Positions 52,225-60,869 of a stretch of 64,000 bases of DNA are shown here, one piece after another. The stretch lies in assembly GCF_032926325.1 (NCBI RefSeq), contig NZ_CP136709.1, positions 2,136,001 through 2,200,000 of the forward strand, given 5' to 3'. How positions within the stretch are numbered: position 1 is the stretch's first letter; each line of letters opens with the position of its first letter. Origin of the DNA: Aestuariibaculum lutulentum. GTDB lineage: Bacteria; Bacteroidota; Bacteroidia; Flavobacteriales; Flavobacteriaceae. A program made the translations under genes and the position numbers. Below the pieces are notes generated by a model. It had not been told where the DNA came from, made no database searches, and saw only the letters and a program-made list of their open reading frames with translations.

Positions 52225-52923
52225 ATGAATAAGTGCATACAACTACAGGATTTAGGACTAAAGGATTATAAAGAAACCTGGGATTATCAGGAGGAATTAT
52301 TTAAAGGTATTGTAGATTCTAAAATTAAGAATAGGAGAGAAGAATCTGAAGACGACACCAATAATTATTTCTTGTTTGTTGAGCATCCGCATGTATACAC
52401 TTTAGGGAAAAGTGGCGATTTTTCAAATCTGTTATTAGGAGAAGAAGAATTATCAAAAAAAGGAGCGACCTTTTATAAAATTAACCGTGGCGGAGATATT
52501 ACCTATCACGGTCCTGGGCAAATTGTAGGATATCCCATTCTGGATTTAGATAATTTCTTTACAGATATTCACAAGTACCTGCGTTTTTTAGAAGAAATGA
52601 TAATTTTAACCTTGCAAGAATACGGTTTAAAAGCCGAGCGTAGTGAAGGTGAAACTGGGGTGTGGTTAGATGTAGGAACACCCTTTGCCCGTAAAATATG
52701 TGCTATGGGTGTGCGTGCGAGTCGTTGGGTAACTATGCATGGATTTGCTCTAAATGTCAATGCCGATTTAGGTTATTTCGATAATATTATTCCTTGTGGT
52801 ATTCGTGGTAAAGCGGTGACTTCGTTAAATGTTGAACTGGGCGTTTCTCATGTTGATGAAAACGAGGTGAAAGAAAAACTTCTGAAACACTTTAAAACCC
52901 TTTTTGAAGCCGAATTTATTTAA
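52225..52923 (+). CDS. lipB: Octanoyl-[acyl-carrier-protein]--protein N-octanoyltransferase
   Basis: 232 residues from the ATG at 52225; an upstream in-frame TTG at 52216 lies inside the -7 box and is not credible. Contains GGDITYHGPGQIVGYP, FARKICAMGVRASRW (catalytic Lys region) and PCGIRGKAVTSL (catalytic Cys). It transfers octanoate from ACP to lipoyl domains. The stop overlaps the convergent symporter gene by 4 nt. Confidence 0.97.
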   Translation: MNKCIQLQDLGLKDYKETWDYQEELFKGIVDSKIKNRREESEDDTNNYFLFVEHPHVYTLGKSGDFSNLLLGEEELSKKGATFYKINRGGDITYHGPGQIVGYPILDLDNFFTDIHKYLRFLEEMIILTLQEYGLKAERSEGETGVWLDVGTPFARKICAMGVRASRWVTMHGFALNVNADLGYFDNIIPCGIRGKAVTSLNVELGVSHVDENEVKEKLLKHFKTLFEAEFI

Positions 52924-53888
52924 GCTGTAGCAATTTTTCTTCGTGATATTTTAGAAGCAATAATGCTAATAATGAATATTTGCAACGCGTGAAACAACAT
53001 CAGCGGAAGCAATATTAATCCTATTGGCATGGTGCTTGGAAATAGTATTTTCGAAAAGACTGTACCGTGTACCAATGATTTTTTTGTGCCACAAAATTGA
53101 GCTGTAATTTTATCTTCTTCGCTAAACCCTAATTTTTTTGATAGAAATCCGGTTAAAAAATAAACTGCAAAAAATAGTATCACGATTGCTGTAAATACCA
53201 TTGACAAATCTAAAAGGTTAAGCGTACTAAAAACACCATCTTCAAAGGAGTGCGCATAACTTTTGTATATAATCAATAAGATAACCGATTTGTCAAATAG
53301 CGGCAGTTGGTGCTGATATTTTTTTACAAAGCTTTGTCCGTATTTTTGAAGCAGGATCCCTAAAATAACCGGAGCCAGGATTTCTAAAAGTAATTTTATA
53401 TAAATCTCACCAAGGTTAAAGTCGGTTGCTGTAAATTTAGAGAATAGACCCATCCATAACGGGGTAATTACGATACCTATTAATCCAGATATACTGGCGT
53501 TAAAAATAGCGGCAGGAATATTGCCTTTTGCCATTGATACCATTACTACCGATGATGATACTGTAGATGGTAATGCTGCCAAAAACAAAAAGGACAACCA
53601 AAGCATTTGTCCTTCTTCACCTTGTATAAAACCTTTAAAAAGTATAATTAAAATAGGAAAAAGTAGAAATGTTGTGAGCTGAATAAGAATATGCAGTTTC
53701 CAGTTTTTTAGTCCGTGTTTTATTTTTTCAGGACTCAATTTTAGTCCGTAGAAAAAGAAAATTAACGAGATGCCTATACTTCCAATCAAATCGAGAGGAA
53801 CGTTACTGTCTTTGCTTCCCAATTGCGGAAAAAAATAAGCTAAGGTTATAATTGAAATAATGGCTAAGACAAATCGGTCAATTTTCAT
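52920..53888 (-). CDS. Bile acid:sodium symporter-like (SBF) membrane protein
   Basis: 322 residues, about nine or ten membrane helices. Matches the SBF-like branch: GLKLSPEKIKHGLKNWKLH after the second helix, FLAALPSTVSSSVVMVSMAKGNIPAAIFNASISGLIGI in the first repeat, and FCGTKKSLVHGTV in the second crossing region. Substrate is not predictable; many non-gut members carry organic anions. Convergent with lipB with a 4-nt overlap. Confidence 0.9.
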   Translation of the reverse strand: MKIDRFVLAIISIITLAYFFPQLGSKDSNVPLDLIGSIGISLIFFFYGLKLSPEKIKHGLKNWKLHILIQLTTFLLFPILIILFKGFIQGEEGQMLWLSFLFLAALPSTVSSSVVMVSMAKGNIPAAIFNASISGLIGIVITPLWMGLFSKFTATDFNLGEIYIKLLLEILAPVILGILLQKYGQSFVKKYQHQLPLFDKSVILLIIYKSYAHSFEDGVFSTLNLLDLSMVFTAIVILFFAVYFLTGFLSKKLGFSEEDKITAQFCGTKKSLVHGTVFSKILFPSTMPIGLILLPLMLFHALQIFIISIIASKISRRKIATA

Positions 53889-54079
53889 TCTGATAATTCT
53901 TCAAATTAATTATTCAATATTGAAGGTTAAAAGTAGTAATAATAATGGAAGGAAATGTTTCTTCAATTCAATTGTAATCTGAATGTTAATTCTTATGTTC
54001 GATTAAGAAATTATGATGCTGAAAATCAGATTTTTATTATTTTTTTCATACATTAACTTACTTTAAAAACCTTAATAAT

Positions 54080-54847
54080 ATGAGAAAAATATTAGTACTC
54101 GTACTCTTTATTCTTTTCCTTATTCTGGCTTGGTTTAGCTGGTGTTGGTATAAGGAAACAGTAGTATGTTGTCCGGAGCCTGTGCCGGAAATTAGTTACG
54201 GACCTTTAATTTTTGATTGCGACACAGGTGAAATTATTACCAACGATTTATGGCCTGAGAAAAAACAAGAGATTTTAACCGGAGTTGGTAAAGGAAAAAA
54301 ATTACTGCTTGTAGGACCTTATTTTACTTCCGAAACAGAACAGGATGGTATTAGTCGGGCCGAGATGGTAAAGTTGTTATTTACAGAGTTATCAAGAGAA
54401 GATATTATTACCGACTCCAGATTTGCCGGAGATTGTGAAGAAGCAAAATCTAATATGTTACACGAGTTAAAATATAAATGGGTAACACGTAATGATGATA
54501 TTATAGAGCATTTAGACAGAACGTTTGTGTTTTATAAATATGACTCAGATAAAGAAGTTGTAAACGAATCTGTTTTAGCATATTTTGATGAGTTGACTTC
54601 TTTTTTAAAGACATCCGGAGATAATATATTGATTGTTGGTCATACCGATAGTGATGGGCCGGCTCTATATAATGAAGATTTAGGACTTAAAAGAGCCAAT
54701 GAATATAAAGCTCATTTAATTAGTTTGGGTGTTGATGAAAGTAAAATTACTGTTGAGAGTAAGGGGGAAACAGAACCACTTCGTCCAAATGATACACCTG
54801 AAAACAAACAAATGAATAGAAGAGTAGCAATACATATTACAGAATAA
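54080..54847 (+). CDS. OmpA-family protein, membrane-anchored
   Basis: 255 residues. One N-terminal membrane helix (ILVLVLFILFLILAWFSWCWY), a middle region of unknown fold (~45-150), and a C-terminal OmpA domain (~155-255) with TFVFYKYDSDKEVVNES, ILIVGHTDSDGPALYNEDLGLKRA and NRRVAIHI, which binds peptidoglycan. Lacks a beta barrel. It is 28 nt before the next small membrane gene, likely one transcript. Confidence 0.92.
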   Translation: MRKILVLVLFILFLILAWFSWCWYKETVVCCPEPVPEISYGPLIFDCDTGEIITNDLWPEKKQEILTGVGKGKKLLLVGPYFTSETEQDGISRAEMVKLLFTELSREDIITDSRFAGDCEEAKSNMLHELKYKWVTRNDDIIEHLDRTFVFYKYDSDKEVVNESVLAYFDELTSFLKTSGDNILIVGHTDSDGPALYNEDLGLKRANEYKAHLISLGVDESKITVESKGETEPLRPNDTPENKQMNRRVAIHITE

Positions 54848-54875
54848 AAAACTAACATAACAATTATAAAGAATC

Positions 54876-55289
54876 ATGAAATTATTACAAATAAATACTA
54901 CAGCTTGTGATGGATCAGATGTGTTTTGGTCTTGGTTTTTATGGCTTTTGGCAGCCTTTATTTTAGGTTTAATTATTGGCTGGCTTCTAAAACAAATTTT
55001 TGGAGGCAAGACAGCATCATCAGAAGTTGATGTAAAACAGGATTTAACTAAGGTGGAAGGTATTGGGCCTAAAATAGAGGGGCTATTGAATAAAAAAGGA
55101 ATTATTAGTTACAGACAGTTATCGAATACTTCTAAAAGTTTTCTTGAAGATATGTTGGTTGAAGCTGGTCCTGCATTTACAACACATCGGGGAAAGACTA
55201 ATACCTGGCCAGCTCAGGCAAAATTAGCCGAGTTAGGAGATTGGGATGAACTTAAAAAATGGCAGGATGTTTTAAAAGGAGGTGTTTAA
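54876..55289 (+). CDS. Small membrane protein with helix-hairpin-helix domain
   Basis: 137 residues. N-terminal membrane helix (FLWLLAAFILGLIIGWLL), then a helix-hairpin-helix domain with DLTKVEGIGPKIEGLLNKKGI and a second motif-like segment ending in FTTHRGKTNTWPAQAKLAE. This resembles the DUF4332-like/flap-type HhH domain seen in several Bacteroidota membrane proteins. HhH normally binds DNA or protein; in a membrane protein this is uncertain. Co-transcribed with the OmpA gene. Confidence 0.85.
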   Translation: MKLLQINTTACDGSDVFWSWFLWLLAAFILGLIIGWLLKQIFGGKTASSEVDVKQDLTKVEGIGPKIEGLLNKKGIISYRQLSNTSKSFLEDMLVEAGPAFTTHRGKTNTWPAQAKLAELGDWDELKKWQDVLKGGV

Positions 55290-55312
55290 AACAAGTCTTT
55301 TAATAAAAATAG

Positions 55313-55343
55313 AAAGCACTCAGGATGTCCTGGGTGCTTTTTT
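55313..55343. terminator. Terminator after HhH gene
   Basis: Stem AAAGCACTCAGGA/TCCTGGGTGCTTT (one G-T pair) then T-run; 24 nt downstream of the stop, close to the convergent ppk2 gene. Confidence 0.88.
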
Positions 55344-55357
55344 ATTTAAAGGTCATT

Positions 55358-56158
55358 TTAATATTTCTCAGGAATAAAAGTCTGGTAATCCATAGGAGGG
55401 CGCACATAACTTTTATAGTCAGGAAGCTCCGGTAATTCAATAGGGTCTATTTTCATGCGCTTATAAGGAATCTGGCTTAGCACATGACTAATACAATTAA
55501 GTCGGGCTTTCTTTTTGTTATCTGAATTAACTACAAACCATGGCACTTGTTTGGTGTCGGTATGCGCAAACATGGTGTCTTTGGCTTTCGAATATTCTAA
55601 CCATCGCGATCTCGATTCTAAATCCATTGGACTAAATTTCCAGTGTTTCAAGGGGTTCGAAATTCGGTTTTTAAAGCGGCGTTCCTGTTCGGCATCGCTA
55701 ACCGAAAACCAGTATTTTAAAAGTATGATGCCGCTACGTACTAACATGCGTTCAAATTCAGGACACGATCGTAAAAATTCGTTGTATTCGTCGTCTGTGC
55801 AAAACCCCATCACTTTTTCAACTCCGGCACGATTATACCAGCTTCTATCGAAGAGTACAATTTCTCCGGCAGCTGGTAAATACTGAGTATATCTTTGAAA
55901 ATACCATTGTGTTTTTTCTTTTTCGGTGGGTACACCTAAGGCCACAACTTTACAAACGCGAGGGTTCAAGGGTTCGGTAAAGCGTTTTATAGTACCTCCT
56001 TTTCCCGAGGCATCTCGTCCTTCAAAAACAATAACAACTTTTAAGCCCTGAGTTTTCACCCATTCCTGTAGGTGAACCAGTTCGGTATGTAATTTGGCAA
56101 GTTCTAACTCGTAATTAAACTTTCTCACTTTAGATGTTGGTTTGTTGGAATCTTTCAT
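55358..56158 (-). CDS. ppk2: Polyphosphate kinase 2 (PPK2)
   Basis: 266 residues, a one-domain PPK2. Walker A GRDASGKGG, Walker B-type VLFDRSWYNRAG, and a lid segment with arginines (YSKAKDTM, FRR-like QERRFKNRIS). It uses polyphosphate to phosphorylate nucleoside mono- or diphosphates. The exact class cannot be stated without alignment. A separate promoter is likely because the upstream gene is 60 nt away with a terminator between. Confidence 0.95.
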   Translation of the reverse strand: MKDSNKPTSKVRKFNYELELAKLHTELVHLQEWVKTQGLKVVIVFEGRDASGKGGTIKRFTEPLNPRVCKVVALGVPTEKEKTQWYFQRYTQYLPAAGEIVLFDRSWYNRAGVEKVMGFCTDDEYNEFLRSCPEFERMLVRSGIILLKYWFSVSDAEQERRFKNRISNPLKHWKFSPMDLESRSRWLEYSKAKDTMFAHTDTKQVPWFVVNSDNKKKARLNCISHVLSQIPYKRMKIDPIELPELPDYKSYVRPPMDYQTFIPEKY

Positions 56159-56172
56159 TCTTACAAGTTAAT

Positions 56173-56199
56173 AAAAAAATGAAAGGTTTCTTAGAAACC
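56173..56199 (-). terminator. Terminator after nucleoid-associated protein gene
   Basis: On the minus strand GGTTTC-TAA-GAAACC is followed by TTTCATTTTTTT, between the NdpA-like gene stop and ppk2 start. Confidence 0.6.
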
Positions 56200-56218
56200 G
56201 CTAAAGAAGCTTTTGGGT

Positions 56219-57268
56219 CTAACTCTCTTCGTTAAAAAATACTTTGTAGTAGTGCATTTTTTTCTCCTCGTCGTAACCGCGTTCTAAATATTCTTCAGTT
56301 GCGTCTGGCGCATCAATATCTACTTTTATAGAAAAGTGGGTATCGAGTTTAATGTCGGTTTTAATCTTTTTCTTTTCTTTGGTAACCACACGTTCAGAAA
56401 CATCAAACTGATTTCTAAGGACTAAATTCTGTTCGTTTTCAAAGGTTTTTTTGTAGTCGTCGAACATGCTTTTGTGCTTGTCTTCTTCAAAAAGTTCATC
56501 TTTAAAACGCTCAACATTTACTACTTCATTTTCTTTAAAGAAGTCTATGGTTTTTGCCAGAAAGTTGTTTTTTTCCTGTGCGCCGTAAGTCGATTTTAAT
56601 ATGTCTTCAGAGAAATCTTTACATAAATCGATATACTGTTGGGTATGGTTGTTAGAATCGTCAGCATATTTAATATTCAAAAACTGGTTAATCCAGTATT
56701 GCGCATCGTAGTTGTTGTTGTCAACGGTTAGAATAATATTGCCTTCGTTGTCACCTTGGTTTAAAATTAAACAGCCTTTGTCTACCTTTTTACTGCTGAT
56801 GCCTTTTTGTACCAAAACATCGTAACTGTCGTTTTCAAGATAGGTTTGGAAAAAATTCACTTTGTTTTCAATCTTAAAAATACCAAGCGCATTTGTGGTC
56901 ATGTCGTTGTATTCAATGCCTTCAAACATGGCAATTAAAACATCACCGGTTTTAATGTTGGCTGAGGTCGACTGCTCAAATAAATGCGTTACGATATGTT
57001 TCGATATTTCAACAAAAGCGTTTTCATCGCTAAATATTTGTGCTGAATATGAATTAATCTCATTAAGATTAATGTTGGCATGGTGGTTAAAACGGTAACT
57101 TTGTACCACGCTTCCGAAAGGTCTTAATAAAAATGGTAACATTAATTCGTAGCTGGCTTCATCAAATTCTACCAGTTTTTCTGAAAAGGCATTTTTTGTG
57201 CTGTTGAATTTATTTCCAACTTTATGAATGATGAATTTAGATATTGAAGCGTTTTTTCTTGTAATCAT
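56219..57268 (-). CDS. Nucleoid-associated protein (NdpA/YejK-like)
   Basis: 349 residues. Family features: ISKFIIHKVGNKFN near the N-terminus, HLFEQSTSANIKTGDVLIAMFEG, ALGIFKIENKV, KGCLILNQ and YWINQFLNIKY. It belongs to the 37-kDa nucleoid-associated protein family, which in E. coli associates with the nucleoid; precise role is unknown. 85 nt downstream of the large lipoprotein gene. Confidence 0.88.
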   Translation of the reverse strand: MITRKNASISKFIIHKVGNKFNSTKNAFSEKLVEFDEASYELMLPFLLRPFGSVVQSYRFNHHANINLNEINSYSAQIFSDENAFVEISKHIVTHLFEQSTSANIKTGDVLIAMFEGIEYNDMTTNALGIFKIENKVNFFQTYLENDSYDVLVQKGISSKKVDKGCLILNQGDNEGNIILTVDNNNYDAQYWINQFLNIKYADDSNNHTQQYIDLCKDFSEDILKSTYGAQEKNNFLAKTIDFFKENEVVNVERFKDELFEEDKHKSMFDDYKKTFENEQNLVLRNQFDVSERVVTKEKKKIKTDIKLDTHFSIKVDIDAPDATEEYLERGYDEEKKMHYYKVFFNEES

Positions 57269-57353
57269 GATGCTGTGAATTAATGGTGCAATACTATTGA
57301 AACTTCTCCGACTTCAAAACAGTTTTTAGCTGAAATTTTTTCCGAAGAAAAAC

Positions 57354-59789
57354 TTAATTTAATTGATACAATAATATAGAGTTGCTTTCTCCCTTAGTTA
57401 CAAATTCTAAATTTCTGTCCTTATTAATATTATCTAACTGAATTGGTGAATTACCATAAACAGGGAAGTTTGGTAACAATTTAGCCTGACTATCGAAAAG
57501 ATACGCTTTGTGTGTTTGTAAATCGGTGATAGAAATATAGATTTTGTCGTTCAAATAAAAGAAGCCTGGAGCAGTGTAGTTACCATAATCTAATTCTATG
57601 GTTTTGTTTTTTATAGTCAATTTGTTTTCACTTTGCGCTACCAGAGATTTTGTCGATGTAGTAAGCGAGTGCTTTTCAGAAAGGTTTAAGTTTCTTGAAG
57701 CTACATTGCCTTTAGTGTCTACTGAAATTAAATGGCCGTTTACCCCGGTTGTTGTAAACGTATTGTTGTATTCAAAAACAGGCTCGGTAGAGTAGGAGTA
57801 ACCTGTTTTTGGTGTAACTCTGGTTTTACCTGTACGATCCAAAATATAAAGTTTATCGGCTGTTTTTATAGCGATATAATCTTTTGATCCTATTCTGAAA
57901 TGTTTAGGGGTGGTAATAATGGAATTGTTGGCAGATTTAAAAGTGAAGCCTTTAACTTCCTTAGCATCGTCGTTGTACATTAATACGTGTTTGCCTTGAG
58001 TAACCAGTAGTCTGTAATTTTTGTTTTTGTCGTAATCGAAAACAGCTAATGGCTGTGTGATTTTATCGTTAAATTTCATTGGGAACGGACTCACGTCTTT
58101 ACCGTTTCGGTCAATAACATAAACACGGTTAGGTGTTGCAAAAGCTAACTGAAGTCTTCCGTTTTTGTAAATGTCTATTTGTTCAATAGTCCCTAAAACA
58201 GCGCCTTGAAGTTCTTTTTTCCAAAGAATTTTTCCCTTATTCGAAATGAGATACAAGTTGTTTTTAATATCCTGAACAACAATTTCCTTTTCGCCGGTAA
58301 TATGGTTTTTAACAAATTGCGGGTCGGTTAGAATATCGTTGTCCAGTTTTATGTTTAGCTCTTCTGAAACTGCATTTTCCTCAGCCCGAGCTTTACCTTT
58401 TTTAATAATACCATTTACATGTGCAAAGTTATTGTCGTATATAAACTGAAGCGCCGAAATATTATAGTGATCTAAATTAATATTAAGTTCTTCGTCGAAA
58501 TTTTGAGATATTACCTGTTTTAGTGTTGTTGGATTAGCGACTAACATTAAAGACGAGGCATCAACAAGTTGTTCTTTTGCTTGTATAAAAACATCTTTTT
58601 CGCTTAATGTGGTTTTGTTTTGATAATTGGTGATGATGTTTTGCAGTAAATCCATATTATCCGCAAATACAAAAAAGTTGTCCAGAATACAATATTTGGA
58701 TGCGTTGTTAAAAGTGATTAATGGTGAAAACGTTTTACTGAATACATCTGGTTTACTAAAACTATAGATTTCGGTTTCTCTGAAAGTGTCAATGGTATTT
58801 TGTTCGCTAATAAGAGCGTCTTCGGTTGCGATAACATCTATGGTGTTTAAAACAACGGCACGGTCGTTGTCCTGATAAATTACACCAACTTCAATTATAT
58901 TGTTAAAAAGTTCGGTGTTGTTATCGATAGAATCTTGTTTTTTATAAGCCTGTAAATTCGTTTTCAGATTTTCGAAGTTTCTAAAGGTGAAACTTAAAAA
59001 GCCATCGGTATTGGAAGGGGTAATATTTTGAATCTGATTTTCCTGAGGAACGGTGTTCTTAAAAATATTGATTAAACTTTCGGTTGAATCGTTCGCTTTA
59101 CTTATGCCATTTACATAAATTTCATTTTGGCTTACATCAATATCAACTGCCAGATAATTTGTAAAAGCTTTTAATGAGAGTGTGTCTTCTATAAATAATG
59201 ATTTTATAATCGGATTGTCTGCTTTAACTAAAGCTGATAATGTACGGTCGTTACTGGTGGTGTTGTAAATTTTTTCTAATTCGGAATTCGGAATTCTATC
59301 ATTGTTAAAAGCGGCATCAATTATAGTTTTAGATGACGATGCTATAAACATACTGTCTATAACGGTACTATAAAAGGTGGATTTATTGAAAGTCGATTTG
59401 GTAATTTTTTGTTTGCTTCCTGCAATTGTTTCTTCTTTATAATTGGGTAACGAGTCGGTTTTTACCAGTTGGTCATGGTATTTTGTAATCACTGTAAATT
59501 CTAGGCTGTCTGCTTTCGTATTAGAAAAACAAATTAATACATCGCTTTTTGGTTTTAAAAGCGAAACACTTTCCAGTTTACTTTCTAAATTGTTGTAAGG
59601 ATTGGTTTTTGAGAATTTTTGAAGTAAATCGCTGTTATTAATGCTACTTTTTAAACTTTCCAGATTAGAAGTTTTTAAAACAACCGATGTGTTTTCTGGA
59701 ATATAATCAATAGGTTGTTGACGATTTGTTTTGGTGTTTGTACAACTAAAAGTAAGACACAGTAGAAGGGAAAAACAAAAAAATCTCAT
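57354..59789 (-). CDS. Large lipoprotein with beta-propeller-like C-terminal half
   Basis: 811 residues, not recognised with confidence. Lipobox FSC followed by TNTKTNRQQ. N-terminal half (~25-450) is a mixed region with DYIPENTSVVLKTSNLESL, like DUF3352-type proteins. C-terminal half has repeats of the form YxIDRTGK/YVIDRNGK and LISNKGKILWKKEL, typical of PQQ/WD-type beta propeller blades. It probably faces the periplasm or the outer membrane. It lies upstream of the NdpA gene and downstream of rnhB (71-nt gap), an arrangement that may be conserved in the family. Confidence 0.75.
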   Translation of the reverse strand: MRFFCFSLLLCLTFSCTNTKTNRQQPIDYIPENTSVVLKTSNLESLKSSINNSDLLQKFSKTNPYNNLESKLESVSLLKPKSDVLICFSNTKADSLEFTVITKYHDQLVKTDSLPNYKEETIAGSKQKITKSTFNKSTFYSTVIDSMFIASSSKTIIDAAFNNDRIPNSELEKIYNTTSNDRTLSALVKADNPIIKSLFIEDTLSLKAFTNYLAVDIDVSQNEIYVNGISKANDSTESLINIFKNTVPQENQIQNITPSNTDGFLSFTFRNFENLKTNLQAYKKQDSIDNNTELFNNIIEVGVIYQDNDRAVVLNTIDVIATEDALISEQNTIDTFRETEIYSFSKPDVFSKTFSPLITFNNASKYCILDNFFVFADNMDLLQNIITNYQNKTTLSEKDVFIQAKEQLVDASSLMLVANPTTLKQVISQNFDEELNINLDHYNISALQFIYDNNFAHVNGIIKKGKARAEENAVSEELNIKLDNDILTDPQFVKNHITGEKEIVVQDIKNNLYLISNKGKILWKKELQGAVLGTIEQIDIYKNGRLQLAFATPNRVYVIDRNGKDVSPFPMKFNDKITQPLAVFDYDKNKNYRLLVTQGKHVLMYNDDAKEVKGFTFKSANNSIITTPKHFRIGSKDYIAIKTADKLYILDRTGKTRVTPKTGYSYSTEPVFEYNNTFTTTGVNGHLISVDTKGNVASRNLNLSEKHSLTTSTKSLVAQSENKLTIKNKTIELDYGNYTAPGFFYLNDKIYISITDLQTHKAYLFDSQAKLLPNFPVYGNSPIQLDNINKDRNLEFVTKGESNSILLYQLN

Positions 59790-59860
59790 AGATAAATTAT
59801 TTTATACAAACCTACATATTTTTCGTTTTATAGGATGTAAAAAGCGTGTATTATAATGTG

Positions 59861-60466
59861 TTAAAACTCTAATTTTAATTGATCGGGTAATAATCTAAAC
59901 GATTTACGGTGGTACTTGGTAACGCCGTATTTTTTTATGGCTTCGCGATGTTCTTTTGTAGGGTACCCTTTGTTCTTTTTCCAGTTATACATTGGGAATT
60001 CTTCATGAATTTTGTTCATATACTCATCACGATATGTTTTTGCCAGAATAGAAGCTGCAGCTATACTTAAATATTTACCGTCTCCTTTTACAATGGTTTC
60101 ATACGGAATGTCGTTGAGCGGTTTGAATTTATTACCATCAACAATAATAAATTCTGGACTAGGAGATAATTGCTCAATAGATTTATGCATGGCTAATATA
60201 GACGCATTTAAAATGTTGATCTCATCAATTTCTTCCTGAAAAATGTGTGCTATTCCAAAACATAAGGCTTCTGTTTCAACAACAGGTCTTAATAAATCTC
60301 GTTTGTTTTCACTTAACTGTTTAGAATCGGTAAGAATATTGTTTTTAAAATTTTTTGGAAGAATTACTGCGGCAGCGGTAACCGGACCTGCCAGGCAGCC
60401 GCGACCGGCTTCGTCTGTGCCACATTCTAAAACAAAATCCGAATGGTTTAATAATAGCATAGTCAT
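59861..60466 (-). CDS. rnhB: Ribonuclease HII
   Basis: 201 residues. Catalytic acidic residues appear in GTDEAGRGCLAGPV (Asp/Glu), IVDGNKF (Asp) and the later AKTYRDEYM (Asp). ATGs at 60466 and 60460 are both possible. It removes ribonucleotides from DNA and RNA primers. Divergent from the porin gene across a 400-nt gap. Confidence 0.96.
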   Translation of the reverse strand: MTMLLLNHSDFVLECGTDEAGRGCLAGPVTAAAVILPKNFKNNILTDSKQLSENKRDLLRPVVETEALCFGIAHIFQEEIDEINILNASILAMHKSIEQLSPSPEFIIVDGNKFKPLNDIPYETIVKGDGKYLSIAAASILAKTYRDEYMNKIHEEFPMYNWKKNKGYPTKEHREAIKKYGVTKYHRKSFRLLPDQLKLEF

Positions 60467-60707
60467 TGTAAAATCTGTTCAAATCTATAACATAATCAAC
60501 AGTTTCAAGGTGTTTTAATAAAGTTTGTTTATGAAGTTATTAACTGTTTGAGAGTCATTGAAAAATGTGTGTCATTGCGACACTTCACATGCGAATATCT
60601 TAAAATATCCTGTAATTTTTTAAATATAAATAAAAGAATGAGGTGATTTTTATCATTTTAATTGAAAATTTTTAGTGAGATTGTTTGTTTATTTAATATA
60701 ATATTAT
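60467..60707. other. Upper part of rnhB-porin gap; nothing clear
   Basis: AT-rich with no convincing gene and no good hairpin. A short inverted repeat GTGTCATTGCGACAC (60572-60586) is the only symmetric element noted. Confidence 0.3.
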
Positions 60708-60719
60708 GATGTTTGTGAC

Positions 60720-60811
60720 AGACTAACTCAAATAAATTTTTAATTTCATCTTATAGTTAGGATGATTAATATTTTAAAACAAAGCCAGCATATATATGTT
60801 GGCTTTGTTTA
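60720..60811 (+). ncRNA. Candidate small RNA upstream of putative porin gene
   Basis: TTG (60685-60687), 20 nt, then GATGTTTG (60708-60715, 7/8 of the -7 box) gives a complete promoter layout. The ~90-nt transcript would end at a terminator with stem AAACAAAGCCAGCA/TGTTGGCTTTGTTT (60777-60811). No protein frame fits, and a separate porin promoter follows. It contains ATAGTTAGGATG, similar to the TTAGTTAGG motif of other candidates. Confidence 0.5.
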
Positions 60812-60847
60812 TTTAAAATATTTCCCCGCTCTTAACGTTCAAATAAT

Positions 60848-60855
60848 TACTTTTG
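60848..60855 (+). promoter_or_regulatory. -7 promoter box for putative porin gene
   Basis: TACTTTTG is an exact match, 14 nt before the first ATG at 60870. Confidence 0.6.
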
Positions 60856-60869
60856 TTCCGAAAAATTGA

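Noticed and set aside
56180..56236. 18-codon frame starting MKGFLETAKEAFGS on the plus strand
   Set aside because: It overlaps the terminator and 3' end of the nucleoid-associated protein gene and has no independent support.
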